Of a DNA stretch of 64,000 nucleotides, positions 8,253 to 17,967 are shown piece after piece. The stretch's first letter is position 1. The number at the start of each line of letters is the position of its first letter. The position numbers and the translations under genes are program-made. The notes under the pieces are model-generated. The model was not told where the DNA came from. It searched no databases and saw only the letters and a list, made by a program, of their open reading frames with translations. Source of the stretch: JADKCL01 sp046329055 (lineage in GTDB: Bacteria; Bacteroidota; Bacteroidia; J057; JADKCL01); the NCBI GenBank assembly GCA_046329055.1, contig JAXLVK010000008.1, forward strand, positions 26,236 through 90,235, read 5' to 3'.

Positions 8253-8810
8253 TCAGTTGTAAACGCCGAGGTACTCAGCCAAGCCGCCACGGTGGCCCAT
8301 GCCCATGGCCTCGAAGCGCCACTCCTTCTCACGGCGGTAGAACCGACCGATGGTCACGGCGGTCTCGATGGAGAAGTCCTCGCTCAGCTCGTATTTCATC
8401 ATTTCGGAGCCGCTGCCTTGGTCGATCACGCGGATATAGGCGTCCTTGACCTGACCGAAGTTTTGGCCTTGCTTGGAGCCATCGTGGATGGTCACCACGA
8501 AGATGAGTTCCTCGACACGGCTGTCCACCTTGTCCAGATCGACCATGATGGTTTCTTCGTCCTCATCGTCGTCGTCATTGGAGGCGCTTTGCACGTCGCC
8601 CGTGTGCTGCACGGCGCCATCGGGGGATTGGAGGTTGTTGTAAAACACAAAAAACTCGTCTTCGGGGAGTTTTCCGTTCTTGCCAATCATGAAAACTGAT
8701 GCGTCCAAGTCCGCTTCCTTGCCGCTGACGGCGGGTTCCCAACCCAGGCCCACAGCAACTTTGCTCAGTCCGACATTGACGCGCTGCCCCTTTTGAAGAT
8801 TAATTGCCAT
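8253..8810 (-). CDS. TerD-family calcium-binding stress protein, first gene of Ter operon
   Basis: 185 aa, about the usual TerD length of ~190. It begins MAINLQKGQRVNVG. Motifs are DLDASVF, FYNNLQSPDGAVQHTGD and a very acidic insertion SNDDDDEDEETIMVDLD before the conserved strand, then IRVID and the terminal LAEYLGVYN. The acidic patch and DLDAS supply the likely Ca2+ sites. No co-directional gene lies immediately upstream, so the operon promoter should lie in 8811-9016; I could not pick a convincing box there. Confidence 0.93.
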   Translation of the reverse strand: MAINLQKGQRVNVGLSKVAVGLGWEPAVSGKEADLDASVFMIGKNGKLPEDEFFVFYNNLQSPDGAVQHTGDVQSASNDDDDEDEETIMVDLDKVDSRVEELIFVVTIHDGSKQGQNFGQVKDAYIRVIDQGSGSEMMKYELSEDFSIETAVTIGRFYRREKEWRFEAMGMGHRGGLAEYLGVYN

Positions 8811-9016
8811 AGTGAATGAAAAGAGTTATTACCGTATTGAAAATGAAGAATCTGAGATCGTAGCTCCCTCGCCGGCCACCTGAAATGCTGGCAGCAGGCA
8901 TAGGAACGCGAAAATTAAGAAAGATTTTCAAAAGATGCGGGAGAGAATCGGGCATTCTCCACCGGGATGGGGGATTTTCCCATGACTTAAGGCTATTTGA
9001 CAATTCACCCCCGGGC

Positions 9017-12000
9017 CTACCTCGCGACGACCAGTTTCATCACCCGAACGGCACCGTTCACACGCAACCGGACCATGTACACGCCTTCACTGATGCGGTC
9101 AGTGGGGATGGCAAACCGATGGCGACCGCTCGGAAGGAAGGATGCGGAATGAATTCGGGACACCATTCGACCGTGCATGTCGGTGAGTTCGGCTGCAACT
9201 GTGGCATCGATCTGAATACCGAAGTCAAGGTAGGCGATGTCCGATGCTGGCACTGGGAAGACAGTACAGTTCAGGAGTGGTTGGTCTCCATGGAGTCCAT
9301 TCACCGGGTCGTAAACGAGGATCGAATCATCAATTCCGGTGCTGCTGATCGCCACAAAGTTCTGGTCCACAGCCACAATTCCACCGACGTGGACAGGGAT
9401 GTACCCGAGCGTGGTGGTCAACGGAATCACTTGATCGGGCAGGAAACCCATGCGCAAGACCGCGCCGTACCCGGAGCGACCAGAATGGTCTTGGCGACTC
9501 ACGGCATGGTGGACATCCCCTGAGGCTGGAAATGGCACTGTCAAGCTGAGCAGGTCGGGCACGCCATTGCCGAGGAACGATGTCTGATAACGTCCGTAGA
9601 GGGTCCCGGGAGTGACATGGGTGGGATCGATATGGAGGGAAAATGCAACTCCCTGCCCCGAGACGACAGGTTGCACGGCATCGCCCCAATGGACGCGGAA
9701 GAAGACAGTGTCCCCCACCGGGAAGGAGTCCTGTTCAGGTTCGATCCACACGGGTACTCCGGTCAAGAGGCCGCCCGCCTTGTTGTGGGTGAAGCCGTAG
9801 TTCTGGTGGATCGCCATGGTGTCGCTGACTTCGACGGTGCCGTTTCCATTGCAGTCCTGATGCTTGAAATTCGCCCCCAGGGGCAGGTTCCCGCTCCAGT
9901 TGGCGCAGCGCTGACCGTACCATGTGGTGGTTGCATTGGGCCGGGTTGCTCCTGTGTAGGCCATGCTGAAGGCGACCGCGAGCAGGTCGGCATTGTTGGC
10001 GAGGCCGTCGTGGTCGGCGTCGCCGGGCCATACGCAATCGGCATCGAGCTGCAACTGAATGGTGTCCGCGAGCGTGCAACCGTTGGTATCGATGACCGTC
10101 AATGAGTAGGATCCCGTCGTGTCGGCTTGGATGCTTTGCGTGGTGGCCCCTGTGGACCAGAGGTAGCTGGAGGCGCCTGTGGGGCCGGAGAGTGTCCAGG
10201 TGGTGTCCACGCAGAAGGAGGTGTCGTTGCCCAAGAACAAATTAGGGGCGGCAAAGTTGGCTAGGGAAACGGTGTCAGCGCCTTGGCAACCTGATCCGTC
10301 CGTCACGGTGACGGCATAGGTACCTGGAGTGGAGACGGTGATGCTGCTGTTGTTGGAGCCTGTGTTCCAGAGGTAGCTGCTGAATCCTGGGTTTGCCGTG
10401 AAGGTCGTGCTGACTCCCGGGCAGACCGATTGGTCGGGGCCAAGGGAAAGCGGCAATTGCGTCGGCATCATGATGGTTTGGGTCGTGCTCTTGCTGCCGC
10501 ATTGGTCCGCAGCGGTGAGCGTGACGTTGTAGCTTCCACAAGGCAGGCTGACCGAGAGGGTCGTAGGGCCTGTGGTTGCGTTTGCCAGGCAGCTTTGTCC
10601 TTGGATGGACCATTGGAGCATGGCGCCCGGCGTGGAGGTGGAGGTCAGGGTGAGGGTGTTGCCACTGACGGAGTGGGTGAAGGCGGCCACTAGTCCGCTC
10701 GGGCATGCTCCCGCACATTGCAGCAAGGAACTTCCCGGGTTGGTGGTAAATGTTGGGCTCCAATTGGTGGGAAGCGTCGTCACGGCGGAGCTGGGAAGCG
10801 TTGCATTGGAGAAGGTCGCGGTCGTATTGGTGTATTCCAAGACGATTTGAGGGGCCAAGGTCGATGCGGGCAACTGGCAATCGGTGATGGCGCCGTGGCG
10901 GTGCACCTCCAGCTTCTGGGCGACGGCAATGCCCGTGTTGGACAATGTATAGCACTGTCCAGGGCCTGCATTGCAGGCATCCCATACCCGCTCGGCTTCG
11001 TTGGTCCCTCCCGTGCCGAATGAGCTGATACTCACCGAGAAGGTCGTAGGATCGATGTCCACCGCAAATTTTTCATAGTTGGGTGCGGTGGCGATGGAGG
11101 TGGATTTGCGGAGGCTTCCCCACCCGATGAAATGTCCATTCGGATACTTGGTCAGGGAATTCACGATCGGTTCATGGTAGGGATTGTTGGCATTGGAGTT
11201 GCCTCCAACGCGGTAGGTTCGCGCCACGATGGCTCCATTTGTCGTATTGAAACGGAAAATCCCTAGCTTGTTGATGTTGTTGCCAGCGATGAGGTCATTG
11301 ATGCGGACGATTCCGTAGATCATGCCATTGCAATCCATCTTGAAGTCCATGCTGCCATCTGTGATGGATGCCGAGGTGCCAGCGAATTGGAAGGAGGACG
11401 TGTATTTGGCAATCCCGACCCCCAAGTTGTTCAGGTGGACGATTTCGAGGACTGTATTGTTGGTTGTGGGCTTCTGGATCAGCCAGATGGAGCCGTCCGG
11501 TGCCTCCAATCCCCCCCAGGTCTTGGTCGAGCAAGCCCGCATGTACTGCAATTGAAGGCTTTGGTCCAGGCGGGCATAAAATGAAGGATTTCCGCCGCTT
11601 TCAGCAATGAAAATGTATCCATTGGGCGTCTTGAATGCGCGGCTGCTGTTTTGTTGGTTGCTGAGGGGCATGGATTTCCCCTGCACCACGTTGCCGAACT
11701 TGTCCAGCTCCCCCCAAGTCATGTCCATGCTCGTGGCGCCATTGTTGGTGGATCCAAAGAAGGCAAAGTTCCCATTGTTCAGGGGTTGCAAGTCCGCAAT
11801 GTTGGAGGAGTTCGAATTCCACATCCTCAAGCTCCGGATGGCACCCGTGGAATCGAGTGAAAGCAGGGCGCTCAGTGGGGTGGTGTTGCTGCTGGCTACC
11901 AGGACATCCCCGTTTGCCTGGGCCGCAATGGCATTGACATTCAGATGATAGCCATTGACATCGAAAAATGTCCGGTAGGAGGCGGTGCTGCTGTTGGACA

Positions 12001-14227
12001 CCATGACCTGCTGGCACGTGGTATGAGAGGCGCAGGCGTTGGTGACCGTCTGGCAGAGGGTGTAGGTGCCGGTCGCGGGGTAAGTGTGGCTGGTGACCAC
12101 ACCTGTGCCAGTGGTGCCATCCCCGAATGCCCAACTGAGGGTCCCGTTGGTCGCTGAGTTGGAGATGGTTGCCGTCAATCCATTGGTGGCGGAGATGGAG
12201 AAACTGGAGTTGGGGATGGGGCAATTGAAGTTGTAGCAATAGGTGTTGCTGCCGCAGCCGTTCGTTGCCGTGAGGCAGATGGTGAAGTTGCCATTGTTGG
12301 CGAAGGCTTGGGTATAGGTCTTGACCGGATTGGTTGCGGTGCTTGTGGTACCGTCGCCGAAGTTCCAACTGTAACTGACGCCGTTGGTGCTGGTGTTGGT
12401 GAAGGTGAGCTGCTGCGGCGCAGAAACCACAAATGTGAACCCAGCCACGGGCAGCCCGGTGTTCACTGAAACGGTCATGCTGACGGTGTCCTGGCATGGC
12501 GATAGGGCGTACACCGTGCTCAGGGTATGGTTGCCCACGGTGGTGGGAGACCAACTGAAGCTGCTCCCAGTTCCCATGGGCACTCCGTCCACCAACCAAC
12601 TGAGCCCCGCAGGATTCAATCCATTGGTCACGGTATAGTTGGCTGTGGCGCCCAGGCAGACTTCGTTGGGCCCACTGACGATCGCCGATGGGCAGGCGTG
12701 AATCATGTAAGTGGCGGTATCGGCCCCGCAATCATTCATGACGATGACTGTGACGGGCCAGGTGCCATAGGGGGGATAGTTGTGGACGGGGTCGTTGGTG
12801 GTTCCCGTGGTTCCGTCGCCGAAGTCGTAATGGATCGTGTGGAACCCGTGGGCGTCATCATTGAAAGCCACTTGCCCGCCACCCAAGGCGGTTGCCGTCA
12901 GGGAAACGCAGGGCAGCACGCATGTTACGCTACCTGCGACGGGGTCGGCATAGTATCCGAAGTTGAAATTGTCGGATTGCAGTGTGGCGGTAGGCACCGA
13001 AGTGGCCCCCAAAGGCCCCACTGTAGGCAGGCCGGAGGGTGTGAAACTCGTTGAGGTGACCGTAGGTGCAACACCTGTGCAGGTTTGATGCAGAAAATGC
13101 GGCGTGATCACGGACAGGTACCTGTCTTGAATGTTGGCACCCAGTATGCAGGTATGGTAGTCGTAACTGATCAGCGCATCCCCGAACGGAGTTCCTGTGA
13201 CGGTGGTCTGGGTGGTGTTCCAGGTGTTGGTACCTGGATGCCTCCTGTTGCCCACCACGGTTCCGACATCGTCGAGCAGGATCAGATGAACCTCCTCCGT
13301 ATAGGGATAGATGCAGTTCATGGTGCTCTGGAGCGTCACGCGGCCTGTGGCCACCACGAGGAGTTCGTTGTTGTTGGTGGACGCGACCCCATTGGCGGCG
13401 ATGACTGTGATGGGCAGGCCCCAAATGCTGGCTGCTGGCTTGAACTTTTTTGCCCATCGGAGCACCATGTTGCTATCCGTGCGCACCACCCTCACTGAAT
13501 CCGAGGCCATGCTGAAGATTGCAAGGCCATGGTCTTGGAAGACAGTGAATTTGGAGCCTGTGAGGTTCAAATCCTTGAGACGGGTGCCGCTTTGGCTGAT
13601 CACGGTCACCTTGGTCTGAGTCGTGACGTACAGCCGCTGATCGATGCCCCACATCGCATCTTGGGCATTTTCCCCAGGGTAGTACTTGTGCCAATCCGGA
13701 ACATAGGTGGCGCCAAAACGCACCACACCAAATCCCTGCCCCGAATTGTTGTTGTACACGACGTAAACATGGTCATTGGTGTCCGCGATGATCTGGGTCA
13801 GGAGGGTGTTCGGCATGTAAAACCGATTCAGTACCGTCGCCAACGTATCAAACGTCCCGATATGGCTGTCCGGCATGTCGCCAATCCACAGGTGCGAGTT
13901 TTTCTGAATGCTAACCGGACCAGTAGAATAACCATGGGTGCTCAGGTACCGATTCCATTGGGCGTTGGCGAAGAGAATATAACTGGGATTGGGCCAAGCG
14001 GTGCTAGAAAAGGCCACATGGTTGTTCATCCCGACTGCTTGGTAGTTGGATGCGAAGGGAGAAGCCCAGGGTTCTGCGAGCAGCCATGCATTATGGAACG
14101 GGAAGTTCGGGGGAGAAGGTGTCTGCGCTTTCAAATGCACTGAGCCAGCAAATGCAATGAAGGAGGCGAGGAGGAGGCAAAAAGCAGGGATTCTGGGGGC
14201 AAATACAGCAAATGAGAGATTTCGCAT
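9017..14227 (-). CDS. Giant T9SS-exported protein with PKD, Ig-like and dockerin-like repeats
   Basis: 1736 aa from an ATG at 14227 (MRNLSFAVFAPRI) that gives a proper signal peptide ending near LKAQ. Approximate residues: 36-440 propeller-like N-terminal region; PKD domains around 467, 622 and 699 (HYDFGDGTTG, YSWNFGDGTTS, LSWAFGDGTTG); a second long beta-rich region at ~740-1180; and Ig-like repeats at ~1264 and ~1329 (LGPDQSVCPG, YLWSTGATTQ). Two dockerin-type calcium loops follow at ~1403 (GDADHDGLANNADLL) and ~1461 (QDCNGNGTVEVSD). A T9SS type A sorting domain spans ~1650-1736 (FPVPASDIAYLDFG to MKLVVAR). It is exported and probably anchored at the cell surface. The frame is intact over 5.2 kb. 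The ligand is unknown. Confidence 0.85.
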   Translation of the reverse strand: MRNLSFAVFAPRIPAFCLLLASFIAFAGSVHLKAQTPSPPNFPFHNAWLLAEPWASPFASNYQAVGMNNHVAFSSTAWPNPSYILFANAQWNRYLSTHGYSTGPVSIQKNSHLWIGDMPDSHIGTFDTLATVLNRFYMPNTLLTQIIADTNDHVYVVYNNNSGQGFGVVRFGATYVPDWHKYYPGENAQDAMWGIDQRLYVTTQTKVTVISQSGTRLKDLNLTGSKFTVFQDHGLAIFSMASDSVRVVRTDSNMVLRWAKKFKPAASIWGLPITVIAANGVASTNNNELLVVATGRVTLQSTMNCIYPYTEEVHLILLDDVGTVVGNRRHPGTNTWNTTQTTVTGTPFGDALISYDYHTCILGANIQDRYLSVITPHFLHQTCTGVAPTVTSTSFTPSGLPTVGPLGATSVPTATLQSDNFNFGYYADPVAGSVTCVLPCVSLTATALGGGQVAFNDDAHGFHTIHYDFGDGTTGTTNDPVHNYPPYGTWPVTVIVMNDCGADTATYMIHACPSAIVSGPNEVCLGATANYTVTNGLNPAGLSWLVDGVPMGTGSSFSWSPTTVGNHTLSTVYALSPCQDTVSMTVSVNTGLPVAGFTFVVSAPQQLTFTNTSTNGVSYSWNFGDGTTSTATNPVKTYTQAFANNGNFTICLTATNGCGSNTYCYNFNCPIPNSSFSISATNGLTATISNSATNGTLSWAFGDGTTGTGVVTSHTYPATGTYTLCQTVTNACASHTTCQQVMVSNSSTASYRTFFDVNGYHLNVNAIAAQANGDVLVASSNTTPLSALLSLDSTGAIRSLRMWNSNSSNIADLQPLNNGNFAFFGSTNNGATSMDMTWGELDKFGNVVQGKSMPLSNQQNSSRAFKTPNGYIFIAESGGNPSFYARLDQSLQLQYMRACSTKTWGGLEAPDGSIWLIQKPTTNNTVLEIVHLNNLGVGIAKYTSSFQFAGTSASITDGSMDFKMDCNGMIYGIVRINDLIAGNNINKLGIFRFNTTNGAIVARTYRVGGNSNANNPYHEPIVNSLTKYPNGHFIGWGSLRKSTSIATAPNYEKFAVDIDPTTFSVSISSFGTGGTNEAERVWDACNAGPGQCYTLSNTGIAVAQKLEVHRHGAITDCQLPASTLAPQIVLEYTNTTATFSNATLPSSAVTTLPTNWSPTFTTNPGSSLLQCAGACPSGLVAAFTHSVSGNTLTLTSTSTPGAMLQWSIQGQSCLANATTGPTTLSVSLPCGSYNVTLTAADQCGSKSTTQTIMMPTQLPLSLGPDQSVCPGVSTTFTANPGFSSYLWNTGSNNSSITVSTPGTYAVTVTDGSGCQGADTVSLANFAAPNLFLGNDTSFCVDTTWTLSGPTGASSYLWSTGATTQSIQADTTGSYSLTVIDTNGCTLADTIQLQLDADCVWPGDADHDGLANNADLLAVAFSMAYTGATRPNATTTWYGQRCANWSGNLPLGANFKHQDCNGNGTVEVSDTMAIHQNYGFTHNKAGGLLTGVPVWIEPEQDSFPVGDTVFFRVHWGDAVQPVVSGQGVAFSLHIDPTHVTPGTLYGRYQTSFLGNGVPDLLSLTVPFPASGDVHHAVSRQDHSGRSGYGAVLRMGFLPDQVIPLTTTLGYIPVHVGGIVAVDQNFVAISSTGIDDSILVYDPVNGLHGDQPLLNCTVFPVPASDIAYLDFGIQIDATVAAELTDMHGRMVSRIHSASFLPSGRHRFAIPTDRISEGVYMVRLRVNGAVRVMKLVVAR

Positions 14228-14326
14228 CTTATGGGATGTTTCGTTGAAGGATAGAAGGACATAGCCAATGAAGGCATTTGGCGCCACTAATCCAAGGAAG
14301 TCGTCTGAATTGGCAAGAAAGCCTGC

Positions 14327-15664
14327 TCAGCTGCGAATGAGTTGGTTCAGATCGCCGATCAGGTCATCCCGCCGCGCTTGCAACTGCTCCAACAGGCTCC
14401 TCCTCCGCCCGCTGATATGCACCAAGGCGCTCAGTCCACGGAACCGCCGCGCTTCCTGCGCATAGAGCAAGGCAAATGCCCCCAAAAACGGCAAGGCCAC
14501 ACCTGCTGCCACCAGCAACCACCCGCTCAGACCCAGCAGCCAACCCACGAAGAGCAGGAGTCCCCACCACATCGGGAACAGGAACATCCCCATCACCATC
14601 CGCGCCGGGGCATGGTATTCGATCTCATCCGTCAGTCGAGGTGCCAACCATCCCGGAAACCAATACGGCAGGTAATTCGTCACGGCTCCGACCAGGAACA
14701 ATGGGCTCGTCAGCACCAAAAATGCCAGCATCAACCCCCACAGCAGGCCCACATTCCACTGTTGGAACCGCTGCCTGAAAAATCCCTCCCGCATGCGGAG
14801 CTGATCGAGCATCGAAAACCAGCGGCCAAGGCGATCCCGGAGGTTCGCATAGACCTCGGGCGCAGCGGCCTTCAGCTGCCGGATGCGGTCTGCGAGCTTG
14901 ATTTCCTCGATTTGGGCAGCGTGGCCATGATGAAGGCCCTCCTCTTCCTTGAATTGTTCCCGGTACAGTCGCGTCACCTGCGTGTGCAGCAGCTCCTGCT
15001 CCGCATCTTCCAGGATCACGAGCCGATCGGCAATCTGATCGCGAATCGCCTCTGTGAGCTCACGAACGGCCTCGAAATTGCCTTTGCCGTGCGCTGCCGC
15101 GATGGGCCCCACGGGGATGGGTGTCCCCACATCGATGCGGATCCGTGACCGGGTGCGGGTAGGGGCGGAGTAGTTCAATGCCACGGGCAGCACTTGGAGG
15201 CCGCCCTTGTGCCCTTGCTCATCTTCGAAGCTCATCGCGATGCGTGCCGCACCTGTCCGCAGTTCCCGCAGCCGCTTCTCCGCAAAGCTCGTCCCCTCAG
15301 GGAAGATCAGGATCGTGCCGCCTTTCGCCAGGAAGGCCCTCGCATGCTCAAAATTGTCCTGATTGTCAATGTTTTCACCGGGGCGAATGTCCTGCTTCCG
15401 GTAAACGGGGATCACATTGAAGAAGCGCAGCAACTTGCCGAGCGGCTTGTTCCGGAAAAGCGAGCCGTTGCCCATGAAGCCCACCATTTGCTTGCAAAGA
15501 CTCGCCACGATGAGCGGGTCCATCAGCGTATTGGGGTGGTTGGCGACGACAATCAGGGGGCCGCGACGGGGGATGCGCTCCCGGCCATGGACGGTGAACT
15601 CCTTGTAGAAGATGCGCAACGTGAGGCGCACCATGATCCTCAGGATGAAATAGATGACGGGCAC
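14327..15664 (-). CDS. PlsC-like glycerolipid acyltransferase
   Basis: 445 aa from a GTG at 15664; an ATG at 15634 (MVRLTLRIFYKEF) is an alternative. The acyltransferase domain covers residues ~20-230, with the active-site block VANHPNTLMDPL and FPEGTSF. The His-to-Asp spacing is one residue longer than the textbook HX4D, as in the GPT2/SCT1-like branch. A charged middle region is followed by three hydrophobic segments at ~310-420. It probably transfers acyl chains to (lyso)phosphatidate at the inner membrane for phospholipid synthesis. The exact acceptor cannot be read from the sequence. It stands alone between two T9SS protein genes on the same strand. Confidence 0.82.
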   Translation of the reverse strand: MPVIYFILRIMVRLTLRIFYKEFTVHGRERIPRRGPLIVVANHPNTLMDPLIVASLCKQMVGFMGNGSLFRNKPLGKLLRFFNVIPVYRKQDIRPGENIDNQDNFEHARAFLAKGGTILIFPEGTSFAEKRLRELRTGAARIAMSFEDEQGHKGGLQVLPVALNYSAPTRTRSRIRIDVGTPIPVGPIAAAHGKGNFEAVRELTEAIRDQIADRLVILEDAEQELLHTQVTRLYREQFKEEEGLHHGHAAQIEEIKLADRIRQLKAAAPEVYANLRDRLGRWFSMLDQLRMREGFFRQRFQQWNVGLLWGLMLAFLVLTSPLFLVGAVTNYLPYWFPGWLAPRLTDEIEYHAPARMVMGMFLFPMWWGLLLFVGWLLGLSGWLLVAAGVALPFLGAFALLYAQEARRFRGLSALVHISGRRRSLLEQLQARRDDLIGDLNQLIRS

Positions 15665-15736
15665 AGGGTGAATTTACGAAAAATCAATGTTTTGTTGTGA
15701 ATCTCTTCGCTTCACTTCGTCACCAAAAAAGCAAAA

Positions 15737-15765
15737 GCACCAAGCCGTTCCATACAGCTTGGTGC
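15737..15765 (-). terminator. Hairpin downstream of propeller T9SS gene
   Basis: Perfect 9-bp arms GCACCAAGC (15737-15745) and GCTTGGTGC (15757-15765) enclose an 11-nt loop, about 34 bp past the stop of the gene ending at 15799. Related palindromes built from 'accaaggcacaaag' and 'tgcctttgtgg' lie just beyond the 3' ends of the genes at 52336 and 53437, so this is a recurrent 3'-end element. Confidence 0.5.
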
Positions 15766-15798
15766 CTTTGCGCCTTTGTGGCAAATCCCAATCAAGGA

Positions 15799-17847
15799 TC
15801 AATCCTGCTTCACCATGCGCAGCACTTGCTCGCCTTCAGCAGTTCGCACCCGGAGGAAGTAAAGTCCGGCCTTTCCATCGATCTCGATCACGCTCTTTTC
15901 GCTGACCTGTGTCGATTCGATCACCCTTCCCAACGCGTCCGAAATGACCACTTCGGCTGCATCCAGCCCAGCGGTGAGTTGCAAGGTGAAGGTGCCGTTG
16001 TTGGGGTTGGGAGATGCGGTAGCCCATTGGGATTGAGGATTTTGCACGCCAATGATGATGACCTCATGGCAGCCTGAGGTGTCAGTGCAGCCATTTTGGG
16101 TGACTGCCACTGCATAGTGACCCGTGATGCTAGGACTGAAAGTCGCATTGGTCTCACCGCTTATCGGGGCAAAACCGTTGTCGCAATCCAGCCACTGATA
16201 TGTTGCCCCAGTGGCCTGGGCAACCAATGGGTTTCCGCCTCCACCAGTTACCGTCGTATCCACGGTATTGATGGTCACGGTGATCGTCAGGATGCTGTCG
16301 CAGCCATCGGAGTTGGTGAAGGTCTGTGTATAGACACCACTCACGGAGTAGGTCTGATTGTTGACCGTCACGGCATCGCAGCCCACTTCTGCTGCATTGG
16401 AATAAGAGGCATGGCATTGGTGCAACTGCTGCACGAAGATTTCCGCGCTGCCCGCCGAGACCAAGTTCAGCACACCTGCACCTGGATCGAAGTCCACGGT
16501 GTCGCCGAAGCAGCCCGTGGAAAGGACGCTGCCATTCATGTCCGCGACGATGCCAAAGGCGTATTCCATCCCTGTGTTGCCATTGGAGATGGCCTCGTGG
16601 AAGTTGCCAGATGTGTCAAAGCGGCTGATGAAGGCGTCGGCCATGCCACCTGCGGTGATGTTCCAGGCGCCATTTGCAGTGGGATCGAAATCCACGGTGC
16701 CCTCGTAGCCTCCTGCCACATACACGTCGCCTTTCGGGGAAATCCCAAGGCCGTAGGCGTAGTCGCCACTCGTGGAGCCCCAAGCCCATGCATTGCGGTA
16801 GTTGCCTGCAGCCGTGTAAACCGCGAGCCAGCAGTCGTAGCCCGCCGATGCATGGATATTGCTCACAGATCCCGGATCGAAGTCGATGATGCCATTGCAA
16901 GCGCCTGCAACATAGACATCGCCGTCCGCGTCCACATCGATGCCATAGCCAGATGCGAGGTCGGTGGTATTGATTTGGCGGGCCCAAACGAGGGCGCCAT
17001 TTGCATCGAGGTTCAGGATGAACGCGCTCGTCACGCCAGGGTCAGCCACTAGGTTGGTCACGCCTGTACCGGGCTCGAAATCGACGGTGTCTTGCATGGT
17101 GCCTGTGACGACCACGCCGCCGAAGCCATTCCGGTTCACGGCATAGGCAAAATCGTTTTCCACGCCACCAAATGCTGCTCCCCAGATGTAGTTGCCTTGG
17201 TCGTCGAGGGTCACGACGATGATGTCGTCGCTGTTCGCAGGGGTGGAGACCATCTGTGTGCCCGCGGTGGGGTTCAGGTCCACAGTGCCCTTGATGTAAC
17301 CTGTCATCGTGACGCGGCTGCCGTCCACTTGGATCGCCGTGCCTTCATTGTACGAGGTGGAGCCCCATGTGCGGTGCCAAGCGTAGGCCCCATTGGCGGT
17401 GAGCTTCAGGACAAAAATGTCATTGGGGCCCATGGAGGTCGTGTTGGCGGTGCCATTTCCGGGGTTGAAATCGACAGTCCCAGTGAATCTGCCAGTGATG
17501 TAGATGTTGCCAGCTGCATCGACATCCACGCCCTTGGCCTCGTCCACGCCCGTGCTGCCAATGCAGGTAGCCCAGACCAAATCGCCGAAGGAATTCAGCT
17601 TTTGGATGAAAGCGTCATTGTCGCCGTGGGAGACCATGGGCAGGTTGTTGGGGCCCGGGTCCATGTCGCAAGTGTCCTGGAAGATGCCCACCACAATGGC
17701 ATTCCCCTGAGCATCCAAGGCCACAGCCCTGCCGAGGTCGAAGCCATCACTCGGGTCGGAAATCGCCCAATCCAGGGTGGGAATCTGTGCTTGCAGGGCA
17801 AAAAACGGTAGAAGCAATAACAAAGTAGGTAGAATTCTCCTTCTCAT
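15799..17847 (-). CDS. SBBP-type beta-propeller protein with T9SS type A sorting domain
   Basis: 682 aa. A signal peptide (MRRRILPTLLLLLPFFALQAQ) is followed at ~25-480 by repeats of the SBBP kind, each with a 'DAxGNxYxxGxFxGTVDFxPG' pattern, for example VDVDAAGNIYITGRFTGTVD. A two-cysteine domain (CDAVTVNNQTYSVSG) and an Ig-like segment precede the sorting domain (SPNPNNGTFTLQLTAG to VLRMVKQD). It is probably displayed at the cell surface through T9SS. SBBP propellers have no single known function. Confidence 0.87.
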   Translation of the reverse strand: MRRRILPTLLLLLPFFALQAQIPTLDWAISDPSDGFDLGRAVALDAQGNAIVVGIFQDTCDMDPGPNNLPMVSHGDNDAFIQKLNSFGDLVWATCIGSTGVDEAKGVDVDAAGNIYITGRFTGTVDFNPGNGTANTTSMGPNDIFVLKLTANGAYAWHRTWGSTSYNEGTAIQVDGSRVTMTGYIKGTVDLNPTAGTQMVSTPANSDDIIVVTLDDQGNYIWGAAFGGVENDFAYAVNRNGFGGVVVTGTMQDTVDFEPGTGVTNLVADPGVTSAFILNLDANGALVWARQINTTDLASGYGIDVDADGDVYVAGACNGIIDFDPGSVSNIHASAGYDCWLAVYTAAGNYRNAWAWGSTSGDYAYGLGISPKGDVYVAGGYEGTVDFDPTANGAWNITAGGMADAFISRFDTSGNFHEAISNGNTGMEYAFGIVADMNGSVLSTGCFGDTVDFDPGAGVLNLVSAGSAEIFVQQLHQCHASYSNAAEVGCDAVTVNNQTYSVSGVYTQTFTNSDGCDSILTITVTINTVDTTVTGGGGNPLVAQATGATYQWLDCDNGFAPISGETNATFSPSITGHYAVAVTQNGCTDTSGCHEVIIIGVQNPQSQWATASPNPNNGTFTLQLTAGLDAAEVVISDALGRVIESTQVSEKSVIEIDGKAGLYFLRVRTAEGEQVLRMVKQD

Positions 17848-17967
17848 ACGCCAGTTGATTATCTAGTGGATACCATGCGAAGTTAAGGGAAAGTTCCCAA
17901 CGAAACCATTGCGATAGCTTTGTTCCTTGCCCCAAACGACTTACGTTTGTGGCTTTTCGCAAAGGAA

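Noticed and set aside
14342..15148. Plus-strand 268-aa frame
   Set aside because: It lies fully within the acyltransferase gene on the minus strand, which has clear family motifs.
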